A stretch of DNA of 64,000 nt from contig MCGO01000046.1 in assembly GCA_002104985.1 (NCBI GenBank), forward strand, positions 124,001-188,000, written 5' to 3'. Below, piece by piece: positions 39,712 to 53,306 of the stretch. The position numbers and the translations under genes are program-made. The notes under the pieces are model-generated. The model made no database searches, had not been told where the DNA came from, and was given only the letters and a program-made list of their open reading frames with translations. Every line of letters begins with the position of its first letter. Within the stretch, counting starts at the first letter, position 1. The stretch comes from Rhizoclosmatium globosum (taxonomy: Eukaryota > Chytridiomycota > Chytridiomycetes > Chytridiales > Chytriomycetaceae).

Positions 39712-42700
39712 TCAGTTATTCTTTTGCGCCAGCTCGCTAAAGTAGCCCAGCAAATCATCCATCGTAAATTCAACACGCAAACCCGTGTCTGGATAACACA
39801 GTGCAATCAGCTCTTCATATCTCTTGAGACTTTTGGCAAATGCCTCTTGGATCCCTCGCCATACAACTTGCAACAATGATCCATCCTCATCTGTGAAGCT
39901 TTTTTCGACGCGTTTGTAAAGCTGTTCGAGTCCCTTTTTGATTTCCTTCCCAGGGTACTTTTTTAAGACATCGCGAAGAGTTACTTTGTGCAGATGGAAT
40001 GAGACTTCTTCCGGCGCGTTTGACTTGAGAAGGTTTTCAACGTTTTCAAAGAATTCCTAATAGTTGACTTAGACAAGTTGGCGGTTGCTGTGAAGTCTTA
40101 CCAAGAGTTTACCAAGAGGTTTACGAATAACGATCTTGATGTAGGCTTCAACGTTCGTATCATAAAGCGTTTTTGATGCCTTAACATGTTGTTCAAGGCC
40201 AACAATCTTTCTGGCACGAATTTCGGAATGAAAGTGATGCATGTTCTCTGTAATCTAATTAGTTGATACATCTCACATAAGCAAGTCTTACCAATAGTGA
40301 GAATGTGGACATTTAAACTTTCCTTGTCATCCACTTTAGACTCCTTTCCATCATTCTGGTCTTTTGCAAGAGCCTCCAATGTATCAAAAATGCACTTGAC
40401 GATGCGTGAATAAGCGTTCGAAACAGCAGCTCGTGCTTGCCCTTGATTCGTGTCGGCACACTTTTCCATGTGGTCTACGAATTTGGGAAACGTTCGAATG
40501 AACGGCAAAATTCCATTTCTTTTGCGGAAAGTAACTTTGGTTTCTTCGATAGCCTTGATTTGCTCGTCCTGATTAACATATTGGCTTAAGTACACGGTTG
40601 TATACGATGCAATACATACCACAAAGCGGTCAAAGTTGAGAACTATTTTTGTCATCAACAGCTCCATCTGAAGAACCAAGTTGACATATGCTGAGTTGAC
40701 ATACCTGTTGATCATTTCTTCAATGCACACCATCATCCCAATAGTGAACGTTTGATCATGCTTCAGAGTCCACTCCAGAAATGCGCAAATGTCGTCATGA
40801 ACATCAAACATGGCATCATAAAGTTCGCTGTCAAAATGTCTCAGTATAATTCAAAACAGAATCAGGTACTCACTTTAATTTGTTCTGTGCCTTAAGCTCC
40901 TTCAATTTATCGCGAGGATTATTGAGGTTCTCAAGCCATTCATACGAAAAGTCAAGATCAACGTCATCTTTCCGAAGATTGAAGAAATCCATCACAAAGT
41001 TCATTTCGCACACAATAATCGGGCAAAAGGACTTGTAAAATGCAGTCATGGCCTACATCAAGAGAGACTTCATTCAGATTATATATTTCAACATCGAAAA
41101 TCAAGTGGTTCACCTCATCTGGCCAAATCTTGTCGTCGTCAGCCGTACGGTCTGCTTTTGATTTCAAGGTTGCAGCCCGTCCAAGAATCGGAGATCCTTT
41201 GTGGCCTTCGTCGACATCATCTTCAGTTGCCATAGTACTCTTTTTACGATTTCCGCCCAGCATATTCCAGCCTCCTTTCCCTTTTTCAACAATATTCGAG
41301 CTCATCGCCGAAATTGCATTTGTGGCGGCACTTGAAACAGAAACTTGTGGGATTATAAATACTATCGAACAGTGGCATAAGTATCTACGCTATTAAAACA
41401 CAAGCTTACTATAATCTTGTTCGTCTACATTTGGTTTGCGCTTGCAGAACGTGGATTTGAGACCATCTAAATGTTCTCGAATCTCCTTCTTGTAGAACTT
41501 CCCAAAATCAAAGCTGTACGCCATTTCCAAATCATATTGCTTGCGTGTATCGACTGATTTGAGCCATTTCATCAGCGCACGGTAATGACACAGTTTCATT
41601 TGTATCGTGTCGAGACCCACAATTTTGAGCGTTTGTTTCGCTTTTGATGAGTTTTCTTTCGTCAGCGTCTCAATCTCAAATGCTCGTTAGTTTTAAAAAA
41701 AAATTGATCGACGTACTGATGTTGTGAGCAACTTGGTGATAAACTCTGTCAATCGGACACTAAACGTAGTAGCATAGCTCTGATACAATCCAAGCCGTTC
41801 CTTCACCATCGCAATATCTGCTATCTCTTCATCGTATTTGACTCTCGCGATAGTATCCATTAGGATTTTGAGAACTCGTTCACAGTTTTTGATTCCCGCA
41901 ACTTCGTCAAGAGACTCATACTTCAAACGTTCCGAGACTGGTTCTGCCAGCCTCATACTTGCAACGATTTTATCAATCTCTTGCAGTAGAGCTTTCTGGT
42001 TAAACGATGTAACCTGCAGGACTTTGTTTTTGACCTCGACTGAATGCACATCTTGACCCATACGCTATAAGAAGTGTCAGCTTAAATACAATATGAGTTG
42101 GAGCTTACATCTAACAGAGTTGTATAATGCAACAGCCACTCGTCGATTGTTTTAAGTTCGTTCAGAGTCGAATCGATTTGGTAAAGCACTTGCTCCGCCT
42201 GATCTTCGCTCTCGATAATCGCGTGAACGTTAGCCTATGCGTATAATGTCAATGATCCTTGCTGCGGAAGATATGAAAGTTACCGCCTCCAAGGCTTGAA
42301 GCTCAGACTCCAATTTACGTTCTAAGTCTGCGGCGTCACCATTCACTTGCCAATTAAATCCTCCCAATAGCTCATCCATATTAAATCCCGTCTGAAAGTC
42401 TGTGGTTTCATTGCGTTGGAGTGCATCAAATTCTAGAAAACAGCTTTTAATGACCTTCTTGTCCGAATGGACTGACCTTTCTCCAAGAAAGCATCCAAGT
42501 CGTTGTTGTACATTTGCGTAGGTGCGGATTGCTCTTTGTTCGGGGCTGCGTTCGCTGTGTTTGATCCTGCCATTCCTCCTCCTTGAGCCGTCGCGGCATT
42601 CGACTGATTAGATTTCGGATCAGATTTCACGATAGCTGCTTTCGCAGCCAAAGAAATTCCATTTGGTCTGAAGGGAGATAACTAACTTAGTTTCGCCGAA

Positions 42701-43235
42701 CCGTCAAAAGATGACATACCTTTCAGAAACTCTTCATCGATTCCAATCAAACGCGGTACTTTGTTTAAATACTTTTGATACAAGCTGACCAGAGTATGCA
42801 TAAGTTCAATCTTGTCGTGAGGGCTGTCAAGAATCCAATAGTATGCCCGCCCATTCAGGTTAACACAGACACCATTATCCTGCACAAACAAAGTAAATAC
42901 GTGTAATACAAGTAAATACGAAAGCCAGTATCCGTGCCTTTAAAGTTTCGATAGACTTGACTTCGTCCAGGGGCCAAGACTTTCCAATATTGAATACGGC
43001 GGGCTTATCTTGCTTGACTTTGTGAATCTTGACCTTCTTCTTTCCAGCAGTAACACAAATGTATCTAACTTTATGGTCTGGGGCAGCAGCAGCCGATGCC
43101 ATTGAGAATTGGTCGTCGCATTCAATCACTTTCGTGTTGAGGACTACGTTGTCTTCGTCCCTAATTAAAACGCGTTATATTTAGGTTATCTAGCTATTTT
43201 AACGTTGGTTACTTTGACGAGAAGAGTGCGTCCAT
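39712..43235 (-). CDS. SEC3: Exocyst complex subunit Sec3 (EXOC1)
   Basis: Exon 1 (43213-43235) codes MDALFSSK; exon 2 begins at 43160 (DEDNVVLNTKVIECDDQF). The N-terminal region up to about 42700 fits the Sec3 PH-like phosphoinositide-binding domain (VRYICVTAGKKKVKIHKV, NGRAYYWILDSPHDKIELM, PRLIGIDEEFL). A Gln/Asn/Ala-rich linker leads to the coiled coil (ALEANVHAIIESEDQ) and the helical core (MGQDVHSVEVKNKVLQV, FNQKALLQEIDKIVASM). Many short introns follow to the C-terminal rods (KNDGILPFIRTF-like, HLNMLTIG region) and the end DDLLGYFSELAQKNN. Sec3 marks exocytic sites and tethers secretory vesicles through the exocyst. At least nine exons are present; not every internal boundary was fixed. 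Confidence 0.9.
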
Positions 43236-43953
43236 CGGGTCTTTTTGGAGGGCAGGTTGACAGTTTGATTTTTCAGTCCTCCTTGTTTTTCTTTTTTGAA
43301 ACCATCAGTCAACCTCCAATATGTACCTTGCTCTGTGATCAACGACTAGTTGGACCCTAAGGGGCGATCATTAATGTAGTATGTCCAAATCGCCATGATC
43401 ACAAAGATGTGTGAGCCTCAACAGCTGCGGGAAGAAGGTATGCAATCAACTTTCCTCTCAATTACAACGACAACACCCAAATCTGGAACTCGATTGATGA
43501 TTTAATACTTAAATTCCTTATCTACATTGCCTGAATCTCTGTGTTTAGAAAAGTGCATCTGACTCCTTCCTCCTTCCCCCTCTCCCCTTTTCCTTATTTT
43601 CAAACACTTCTAAACGGCTCATCCCTCCAGGTCTATTCGGGTTATAAGTTGCTTGCTATCTGTTGATCATGTCCAGGTATGTTTCCAAAACAACTGACAC
43701 CGCCTCACAAACCCATATGATGTGCAATACTGCGTTATCTATCAGCAGAGGAGAAAGCTTGCTTTTTCCTCATCATGGCGAAGAAGAAAGATGTGATGGA
43801 CTGTTTTCCTCTCTCCCAAACCCCCAACATAAATATGTACTTAACCTTTTCCACTCCAGGTTCGTCTTCATCTCCTACTTTCTCTTTTGCTTTGAGTCCA
43901 ATAAATCATGATAAACTGCAAACAATTTATTATATTAACGCTGTGGGGGCCTA
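43236..43953. other. 718-base intergenic region upstream of Sec3
   Basis: This region holds the Sec3 promoter and the 3' flank of the Rab-GAP gene. A C/T-rich run (CTCCTTCCTCCTTCCCCCTC) is near 43562. Plus-strand frames at 43663-43911 and 43775-43999 have no recognisable domain and are not called. Confidence 0.45.
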
Positions 43954-46900
43954 TCACAAAGTTCCTAACGGCTTTCCCGTATCGTCCAAAAGATCATAAC
44001 CCTGTTCTTCCTCTTCATCGTCGTCGGATTCGCCGTCTCCTCCGGGTGCAGGCGTCGACGCTCCTTCCCTCTTCTCTGCTGCAGCAGCAGAAGCAACAGC
44101 AGAAGCCGCGTCTTCTTCTTCCCACTTCCTCCCATTCTCCCAGCCCACGAGACTCCGCTTGACCAAATAGAATCCATCATTTCTTGACGAACAGCGCGGT
44201 TTTGCTCAACGTACTTGATTTCTTGTAATGCAAATGTGGCCTTGAATCCATGTCAAAGTATTCCACAAAGAAGGGGTCTCCGAGAATAAGTTCGCGGAAT
44301 CCAGCCACGGGAGCATAATTTGCCGTTCTTCAGACTTTTTCTTGTCACCAGATGATACAGCGACAGGAGTCGTAACGTCTTCAGCAGGTTTGGGGGACTC
44401 GTACCGACTCATGATCTCCAATGACCGTTGCATCAATGAAGACATTGACGTCAAATACTTGTCACCATCCTCTTTCGAAGTAAGAAGAACAAACTCTCCG
44501 AGAAAGAGATCATTTCCTCCTTATTCAAAAACCCGTCTCCATCATCATCATGGATTTCAAAGAAGATTCCGATACGGTCCATCAAGTCTGGGTGAATCAA
44601 CTTGGACATTCCAATCACAACGTCTGAGAACTCGACGTAGTTGTCGTGGTTCAAGTCAAACACTTTGTCAAAGATACGGTTCAGGAATTTAGTTCCCACG
44701 TTGGGTGGTGGGAGGTTTGCGGTTGTGGGAGACGAATGTTTGACAGACTGGGGAGCAATTTGGTCTTTTAGCTCCTCGTCTGCCTCATCTTCATAGTCGC
44801 GGTCAATGCGACCCCAAGCTGTAAGACGAGTCAAGAATGCCACAAAGTTTTCAAAGTTGAGACGATCAGTGCCCTTCTGCTTTCCAGTACGTTTGTCTGA
44901 AAAGGATTTGTATCAGCGACAAGTATTTCGTGACGAAAGCACTCACAGAACAACACACTGTAAAACTGATCACACAAGAACAACAGTTCCTCCTTATTGA
45001 ACTTTGGATTGAAGTTCAAATTACGAATGATTGAACGTTTCGCATACATATCCAGCCCATGGATAATCTTGAGCTGCAATGACTTTCGAATGTCAACAAT
45101 CATTTCAGTAGAGATCATTTGGAATTCGCGATACGCTGTCAACATCAGCTGGTTGAAACGAGTCGTGATTTTGGGGTTTGAGACAGTTGATGTTTGTTGT
45201 GGGTTCGCACTAGCAACTCCTGTGTCAGTTGGTGATACAGATTCACCAAGACTCAAGAAATAGGCTTTGAGAACGTTCCTGAAGAAAGTGTCAAAGCTTT
45301 GTTTTTTGAAGCAAAGGAAGGACATACATGAGCTCTCCGTCATCTTTGACTTTGAGGATGGCATCTCCATTTACTTTAATAATGGCGAGACTTGGTTTAC
45401 AACAAAGATTAGATCATATATGACACAACACGTTACTTACCCAACTTGGAACAGGACTTTCGGTCCTTCCATGAACAAGCAATCCAAAACTCTCAAAGAA
45501 AACGTAAGAGGTAGCGAGTTGATGAAAGAGTCAAAAACCATGGAAGACAAACAACTGAGAGTTGAATGTCATATTTCTTGAAGTGTTCTGTCACCATCGG
45601 CATATATTTTTGGACCTGGCGTGTTGTGGTAAGCTCGGAGACAAAAATTCAGAATGTAACTCACAAGTTGCTCAAAGACTTGGTTATCAACCACAGCACC
45701 CACCATGTTTGTGCTAATCGTATCATTAGAATCGTCCATACAAAGAAAAGTGAATGTCACCTGTAGTATGACGGAAGAAGCTTCTCACTCAAAACAGTCA
45801 AAACCCAAAATGCTTGTTCTTCGCTCAAGTAAATGAGCAACACACTGACGACAATATTCATTGCTTGACAATAGCCAATTTCGGGATCATGGAAAGAAAA
45901 CGCGTACAACACACGGCGGAGCGAGTTGATACCTTCCGCTGTTTGGTATCCGCGGTATTCAGGTAGAGATCGGTTCAAATCTTTTTCGATTTCTTCAATA
46001 GACAAAGACATTTTTCCTTGGTTGTCTTTCAAAAGCTTTTCGAAATAGCCTTGGTTCATGTACCTTCAAGGAGGGGTTAATGAAGACGGACAGGAGAACG
46101 AAAGGGGGTCTCACCTTTTGACCATTGCACCACAACAGACTTCCCACATTTCACCACGCAAGGCGTTTGGAAGACCAATGCGAACGAGTTTTACAAATGT
46201 TGGCAAACGGACAAGTGTCAAGTTTCTTCCAAACTCTGTCAAGAGTAGAGTCAGGAAAGGCAAGAGTCCACAAAACACAAACCTTTCAAATACGCATCCC
46301 AGTACCTTAACTTGTTCTTTTCTTTTGTACGTTTTGTATCCACAAACCCATAAACAAGTCCCAAACCACCTGTCGACACCTCTGACTTCCCAATCAAGAC
46401 CTCCTCCGACGAACACGTTGCCAAAAACAACTGAAGTCCTCGCATCAAATTCACATGTGTCTTCAATCTCTCGGTGAACCGAACACAAAAGCGTCTCCCC
46501 CAGCTTTATCCGACAAGAACTGGAACATGAGACGCATTTCGTGCCACACCGTCACAGCAATGCTACCTGTAGATACAGAAGTGTTCTGATTCTGTGGGTT
46601 ATTGACGCGTTCAACTCGTTTGATGGCAAAGAAGGGCAACACGAGTGACATTGATACTTTGTGGTACTAGAAAAGCAGAGGAACGTGGAACTGATGTACA
46701 GAGTTCCGTGGATGTTTGTTTGGTCTCCAGAGATGCTGATTGTGCAAACGGCTGATATTTCAGACATGAGGCGTTCAGTTGCTGGGAGGCAGAATTGGTT
46801 TTGGAAACGGTTGTCGCGTTTTGAGGCTTCGAAGAGTTGTTTGAGGGGGAGCTTTCCGTCATCTCCTGTGAGACCGACGATGGACGCGCGAGTGTGAGTG

Positions 46901-48107
46901 GATGTGTCTGTTGCGCGTTCAAGAGCGAGAATTTCCTGTTTCTCCTGTTCTTCGTTTGTGAGACCTGGAGCTGGATCTGTGAGAGTACATTTCATGAGTC
47001 GATGCATGGCAATAATCGTGAGATGTTCAAGAAGATCATAAGTTTCGTCGCGTGTGAACAGATTCGAAAAAATGTGCTGTTCAGCCTAATTAGTCCCTAG
47101 TAAACTTCGACTTAACTATACTTACTTCGGTCTTATTCTTTGTAATGATTCGAAGCGCGTCTGAAAACACACCACGCTTTGATTTGTCCTTGTGGAGCTC
47201 TTCAATATCTTTCAACTCAATGACGATTTTGGTTTCCACGCCCAACACAAAAGAATAGAAGCAAAGATACGACAGGGATAAATAAAGCCATCCTTGGTTG
47301 ATGAGTTTCTTGTGATACGCGCATGAATAGACTAAATTCGATGATTAGAGAGTTGTTAATAGCACGAGGTTCTATAATTTACAGTTTACGAGCCGCTCTG
47401 TTTCAGGGAGTTTAAATATTTGCTTCCAGGCCCTCGAAGCTGCACGGAACTTTGCATCTGAAGACTTTTCGTCCGAGTCTTTCTCTGTACGTGTTAGATT
47501 GGAGTGTCAGAGAGGCACGCACCACGTGAAGATGAACATGACAGGCATACCCGCATTAGTGACCAACGACTGGAATTTCGTCAATGCAAAGGCCTCCTGA
47601 TCCGCCAAGTCCTCCAAATCCTTCAATTCCGGAGCAAGGTTATCTTTTAAAGCCGCCGTTCTTTAGTTAAGATGCCTCGGAGACGCACGCACAGACGCAC
47701 CTTCGATCCACTGCCAATCTTTGAGAATTGCCTTGATTGATTCGGCTGTCTGTTTTGAGGAGAAGGAAGAGAGTCAGAGAAGGGTGAGTGAGTGAGTGAA
47801 CAAGTAAGTAGAAACAAAGTAAATACCGCGACAACGTGGCCAACTTCGCCCTGACCCGCAACTTGAGGACTCTTTAAAATGATGCGAAATGGCGGCTGTT
47901 TCGAGTCGAAGCTGCGCGGGTGCTCAACGTAAGGACAAGGCATCAATATCAACGAAGGACTGCTTACACATTCTGGATCGTAGTCACCACTGCCTTCCAG
48001 ATCGCACTGTCTTGCTGCTTGGCTTTGTGCAGCGAAAAGATGGGATTATCCTTCACAACCTCCCAGTACGTGTACTGAATATCTGTTGCTGTTGGAAGCA
48101 CAAACAT
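43954..48107 (-). CDS. TBC1D8/9-type Rab GTPase-activating protein (GRAM, TBC, EF-hand)
   Basis: Many exons run from the ATG at 48107 ([20 protein letters not shown]), whose N-terminus resembles TBC1D9, to a stop at 43954. GRAM-type segments include [16 protein letters not shown] with [16 protein letters not shown] (46700-46790) and another near 46300-46480. The TBC domain (about 45450-46200) shows [67 protein letters not shown]. This retains the Arg and Gln finger regions. Two EF-hand-like loops follow ([26 protein letters not shown]). The tail is acidic. The protein would stimulate GTP hydrolysis on a Rab in membrane traffic, with lipid-binding GRAM and possibly calcium input; fungal Gyp2 has a similar plan. 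Internal splice sites are only partly fixed. Confidence 0.87.
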
Positions 48108-48163
48108 TTGAAGTCAATTTAAAAATATGGAACACATAGACATCCTTTATTGCTATACATTGC

Positions 48164-51100
48164 TTACGAGAATATCAAATCTGTCTTGGTCTTTCTGTCC
48201 CACATAAGTCTCTCACCGCCCTTCTTCACTTCTTTGAAATACCACACGCGATGGAATGGAATCCAATCCTCTCCTTGCTGATCAGCCTTACGAATTGCAA
48301 AGTCATTAAACGACAACTCCTGCATTCCAGTGAACCTATCCATGTATCCAATCACAAAGTACTCCCGTTCAAATGTGTTATCCCAAAGAATTCTGTTGAA
48401 GACATCTTCAGATGACCGCAGCTTTCCAGACTTGAAAACATTTGCATTTGATTGAGGCGCGGAACAATCGGAGCTGTATCCCTACAATTCTCCATGTCGA
48501 CGTTCTTTTCGGAATGTGCAGATTCAGTCTCCAAACTGACCTCCAAGCTTGGTGCTGGAACAAGAGCTTTATAGCTAATTGCTGCACATGCGATGCATTC
48601 ATCCACATTCCGTTCCCATAGTCTTCCATTCTTTGAACATCAGTTACAAAGTTCGAGAGCACATTTTCCAATGTTGCAAGAACCTAAAACACAAAAAATT
48701 AGTTGTGTCATCGCGTTCAGAGGGAACAAACCTGTTTCTTTTCAGCAAGAGTCAAAGTCACCGTCGATTCTTTCTTTGTTAAACCCATAACAAGGTTAGC
48801 ACTTGTCTCCGGATCGTTCTCTGGGAAGAAGAGCCATTCTCCAAACGGTCTCACACTGATGGATGGACATCTTCGTTGAATCTGAACAACAAGATTCACA
48901 AATAGCAGTTCAATCAACTTTTTGAGTTTTGAAAGTTGCACCAGCGATGGGGCACAAGCCTCGATGTGAACGAATGACGATGAATCCATAATGTGATATG
49001 GCTCGGCTGTCACACTCAAGTCACTCATACAAGAGCTGGCTCGCTTCAGTTCATTAATCCAGACGTCGCGACTTGAGGCCACAACTCCTCGGCAAATGTT
49101 CACACCAGACGACCACACAAACATTGGATTCCTTTCATCCACGCTACCACGTGCAACACTGTCACTGTTGCAATCGATAGGAAGGGTCCAATCTACTTCA
49201 AAGCCATAGTACCGAAAGAATCGTGCAACAAGCTGCGATGCTGTCAATTCATGACCAAAGTTTTCTTGCTCCATCAACTTCACCAACAAAACAGTCAGAG
49301 TGTGCGAAGGCGGGTACCCCATCTTGACATCATCGACACCCCGCTTCTTTGCCCACACTTTCAAAAACCTTGTGGCAAGTCGGAATTGAGCCCCAACCCT
49401 CACCCGCTCCGTAACATCCGTAATTCGTCGTTTCTCAATCAATCCTTCCAAAAACCCTGAAATCCGTCTGTAATCCAAATAACTACACAACAACTGTCTC
49501 GACTGCTGTTTCATAACAGGCATTGAGCAAAGATCATCAAGACCTCCAAACGATTTATCCGAGACACTCCAGATAAACAGCCATACTGTAAGTCAACTTT
49601 CACACCGCATACCAATAGTTCGATTAATGGAACTTTCGCAGTGTCAACGATACGCAGTAGTTTGCAGTCGTCAGGCCATTGGAACTCGTACTTGTCGCCA
49701 CGAAGGATCGAGAACAAGTCTCGCGGTGAAATCATGGAGACACAGAGGACGTCAATGTCAGAGCTTGGAGTGTTGATTCCAAGTGCAAAGGATCCAACGG
49801 GTGAGAAGTGGAATGGTGCGGGATTGAAGCAGAGTCCTAGAAGGACTTGCAACTTTTCGAGGGCTTTCATTCGTCGCTTGTAGTCAAACTCGTCTGGAAT
49901 AGCGTTTTGGGAACAAAGGAATTCGTACATGGATGGATCTGAACAATAACTTTAGTTCAATCGAATCTAGTAAAGAACCTTACCAGCAATAGCATCTTTC
50001 GCAAGATCATCAAATGATGCATTTAATTTCACTGCTTGAACGTGTGTGCTTTGTGCAGCTGATCGCACGCATTCAACGTCACAACAAACGCCATAGTGAT
50101 CAGAGTAATCCTCACAGAGTTGTCTCCAAGAAGCCAACAAGAAACCGGCGAGAACTTCGCACTCCTCAACAAAATACGATCATATCGCCCCTGAACTCCA
50201 CGTCGCGTTGTTTGTTCCGCCAATTGATTATGAACCGGGTCATAAGTAAACCCTTCAGCTTCGGGATTAACATCCGTCCACACGTCACTGAACCGTGCAG
50301 TTGAGAATGCGTTGTCCAGTTTAACATCCTTGTGAGAATTAAAGTCTCCAACAACGATAGCTTCAGCGTCCCCCATAAACCGCATCAATGCACGCCATTG
50401 ATCCCCACGCAGCGACGCCTTGTTTCCATTGTAATCACTCGTCAAGTGAACAACACCAACTTTCAGGCCTTCATATGGAGTTATGATTACAGCGCGTTTT
50501 CCTTTGGAGAGCGCGATTGTGTCGCAGTGGAATGGAACTTTTGAGAGTGCAACGATTCCAGTTGGAATATCATCTTGTTTCGAAACATTGGCGATAGACA
50601 AGAAGTATCGCTCTTGAACCCAAGCTGTGTTTGTTAATACGGTCAGGAAGTGGAGCCCGACTTCTTGAAGACCAATGACGTCAGCATTACAATCTTCAAT
50701 GGTATTCAAGAGAGTTTCAAATCGGTCTGCGGCAGAGTAGTTGGTTGGGTGTTCAGGATCATTCAAGACATTGTATGTGACGATTCGTAACTGCTTCAAT
50801 TGAGTTGATGATGATGTTGGAGGTGTGGCTGCTTCCCATTGCTGAGAACCAATGTTGAATGCAAACGAGTTTGTCGATACAGATTCAGGTGTCATCCTAC
50901 TCGTTGACCGAGCCGGAGCAGTCCCACCGAGTCCCTCACTCCAAGAGGAACACTTCCAACACAAGAATACACGGCATCCTTCCCACTTCCCTTCGCCATA
51001 ACCGAAACAGCGGACACATCAACACAGAGCGGAAACCCTTCCGTCGCCTCTAACAACCCTAAATCTCAGCAGCAAGAGTATCAGCATCCGCGGCATCCCT

Positions 51101-51580
51101 CAAACTCGCCAACGTCAAATGCGGTCGAAACGCGTGTCGCTCCTTGGGAACATTAGACCGCGCGGGCAAAAGCGATGACAAATCTGACTGTAATGATGTG
51201 ATGGCATCCCACTGGTGTTGAGATGGTTCAAGGACGATTGAAGCACCTTGCTTGTGTGCGAGGATGGAAACTGTATCCAACGAGATTTCAAGTGATTTGT
51301 GGCGGTCGACTATTGGAGCGAGTGCGGTGCATAGTTGGGCTGCTGTTACTTGTGAAGGTGGGAGTTGGGTTGGAGGGATGAGTGTCAGATGAGCAGGCCT
51401 TGTATTGTGAGTTTTTAGTTGGTGGTTTAAGGATCAACAGTTACATACCATTTATCATAGAGATCGTGAGATGCCCTAATTTGGTTGATTGCACTGAGAA
51501 TGGCGGAATTCTCTGGTTTGAGGTGGGGAGAATCACTACAGCAAGACCTGATGTTCCTCGATATTTCCTACAGCTGACAT
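48164..51580 (-). CDS. RNA-processing polyenzyme: 2H, EEP, poly(A)-polymerase-like, MJ1316
   Basis: Domains in N-to-C order: (1) 2H phosphoesterase with two His-x-Thr motifs (AHLTLIPP near 51390, RPHLTLASL near 51110), which processes 2',3'-cyclic or 2'-phosphate RNA ends; (2) endonuclease/exonuclease/phosphatase (RIVTYNVLND, DVIGLQEVG, VVGDFNSH, GRYDRILL, and SDHYG at about 50095); (3) poly(A)-polymerase-type nucleotidyltransferase (GSFALGINTPSSDIDVL near 49780; RFLKVWAKKRGV; MGYPPSHTLTVLLVKL) with a C-terminal RNA-binding part; (4) MJ1316/DUF504 (FVIGYMDRFTGM, DWIPFHRVWYFK) ending at 48164. Open frames meet without an intergenic gap, so this is one transcript. At least three one-base frame breaks lie at domain edges (about 51500, 50110, 49545). 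The start is uncertain; MSAVGNIEEHQ near 51580 is a candidate. The predicted role is repair or end-modification of cleaved RNA. Confidence 0.78.
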
Positions 51581-51847
51581 TATAATATTACGTCTATTAA
51601 GCTTTTTTGATGATTTTCTGGCCAAAGATGAAGAAAAAGTGGACAGTTGTATTGTTGATGTTGTGGCAAGTTTCTCAATATGGCCTCTGCCACCATGAAT
51701 GGTGTCTTCGGAGCAGCGGACTACAAGCTGATAAATACAGAAAATAACAATTAAGAGGGAGTAAACTTGAAAATAAGATGAATACGTATCAAGTTTATAA
51801 CTACAAATAGAGTGCCTTGAATTCATCATCAATCTCTTCTTCTTCTT

Positions 51848-52818
51848 ATGCAAGTTGACTTTGACTACAACGGCCTCGGACCAGGCATCAGCAAAGGACT
51901 CTGTGATCTGCGCCCTGACCGACAAGCCCAGATTGAGTACTGGCAGTATTCACCCAGTCCATCCAACTTGACGTCAAACGGAGTTGTCGTTGTTCTTCCG
52001 GCGCCTTTTCGACACTTCGCCACTTTGCCCCGATCGCCGCCTTTGTCCAACGCCTCGGCTTTTCGGCGCTTTTGTTGAACCACCGCGGCGTCGGCGCGTC
52101 AATGGCAACTTCATCTGAAAAACTGACTACAAAAAGTATGGCACTCGACGCCGCCGCGCTCGTCGGAAAACTTTTCAGTGGCTCAGAAAGGTTCCATCTT
52201 GTTGGATCGTCGATGGGCGGAATGGTGGCTCAGCATTTGGCGGCGATATTGTTGGAGTCAAATAGACTTGCCTCCCTGTTTCTTGCAGTGTCAACTAGTC
52301 AGTTCTCGGACGCTCATTTCTTGATTGGCGCTCTCCCTGGTTTCTTGTTTCTTCCAATCGCGGCGACAACCCTCAATTTATCTCCCGCGCAACTGGTTGA
52401 CAAGTGCTTATGCCCAGAATATCGTGATTCTACTGTTCGAGTTGTAAATAATGGAGTGGAATCTACTTCAAGTGTGGGAAACATCTGGCTCAAGCGATTT
52501 GAGGAGAACTTTGATGATTGGTTCACATTCCGGGATTCAAGCTTGTCTGGACAACAAATGGCTGCCTCAGGTTCACACCACTGCTCGGATGAAATTCTGA
52601 AGCTCATTTCTGATAGCAATGTGCGCGTGTCAGTTTGGATTGCCGAGAAGGATACGTCAATTTCACCCAATCAACAACACATCCTCGCCCAGAAGCTAAA
52701 TGCCCATAAAATTGTGAACCCTAACAGTGGTCATACAATTGATTCACCTCAAGAACGTCAACGCTTTGAAGAGGCACTTCGACAGCACCTGCTGGAATCG
52801 TTGAAAGGTGCAGAATAA
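51848..52818 (+). CDS. Alpha/beta-hydrolase fold protein
   Basis: Single exon. The central nucleophile elbow is GSSMGG (Ser in VGSSMGGMVAQHLA), preceded by LLLNHRGVGAS (oxyanion region) and followed by VWIAEKDTSISP (Asp region) and SGHTIDSP (catalytic His). The N-terminal strand VVVVLP is in one frame while GAFSTL, RHFAPIAAFVQRLG and the rest are in another. The ORF from the ATG at 51848 to the stop is one base short of a multiple of three, so a single base appears missing near 52000. This gives about 323 residues. It is probably an esterase, lipase or related hydrolase; the substrate is unknown. The gene is divergent from the RNA polyenzyme. Confidence 0.8.
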
Positions 52819-53306
52819 ACAAGTTTAGATATGTGTTCTCTTTATTCGAATCTGATTATCAACGCTTTTTCGGATGGCATCATCAATCTGACACATTAAG
52901 GAGTCTACGATGGCGATGACCAAACAGCTGGTACGAGTCGAATTCGATTTCTGCACAACAGCTTTTCGCATAAAAGACGAAACGCGAGATTTAGACAAAG
53001 TGCGTTCAAGTTCACCAAAATACGTTTCTCGACTTCAATCGGCATTTCCACAGCAATTTCACATTTTTAATGTATTGCTATCAAACGGTTAGAAACATTC
53101 AATAAAAGCTCTGATTTATTCCGATAAACTGTTCGAGTGAGATTCCGTGAAGTACATATGGTTGACACATGGTACTCAATCTCAGAAGGCATCCGTTTCA
53201 GTTCCGGTGTTATTGAGTTGGTGCCGATTACAAGCTTTATTATATGTACAAACGAATTTTAAGTGTCTCATCTTCTACATATTCATCATCATTAATTTAT
53301 CTGAAA
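52819..53306. other. Intergenic, hydrolase 3' end to YIPF5 start
   Basis: A plus-strand frame of 60 residues at 52910-53092 (KQLVRVEFDFCTTAFRIKDE) has no recognisable domain. AATAAA-like AATAAA at about 53100 could serve as a polyadenylation signal. Nothing else is supported. Confidence 0.4.

Noticed and set aside
43663..43999. Plus-strand ORFs upstream of Sec3
   Set aside because: Short, Ser/Phe-rich, without domain or splice support; the region is pyrimidine-rich promoter-type DNA.
52910..53092. 60-residue ORF downstream of the hydrolase
   Set aside because: No conserved content and no promoter spacing; likely chance in the 3' flank.
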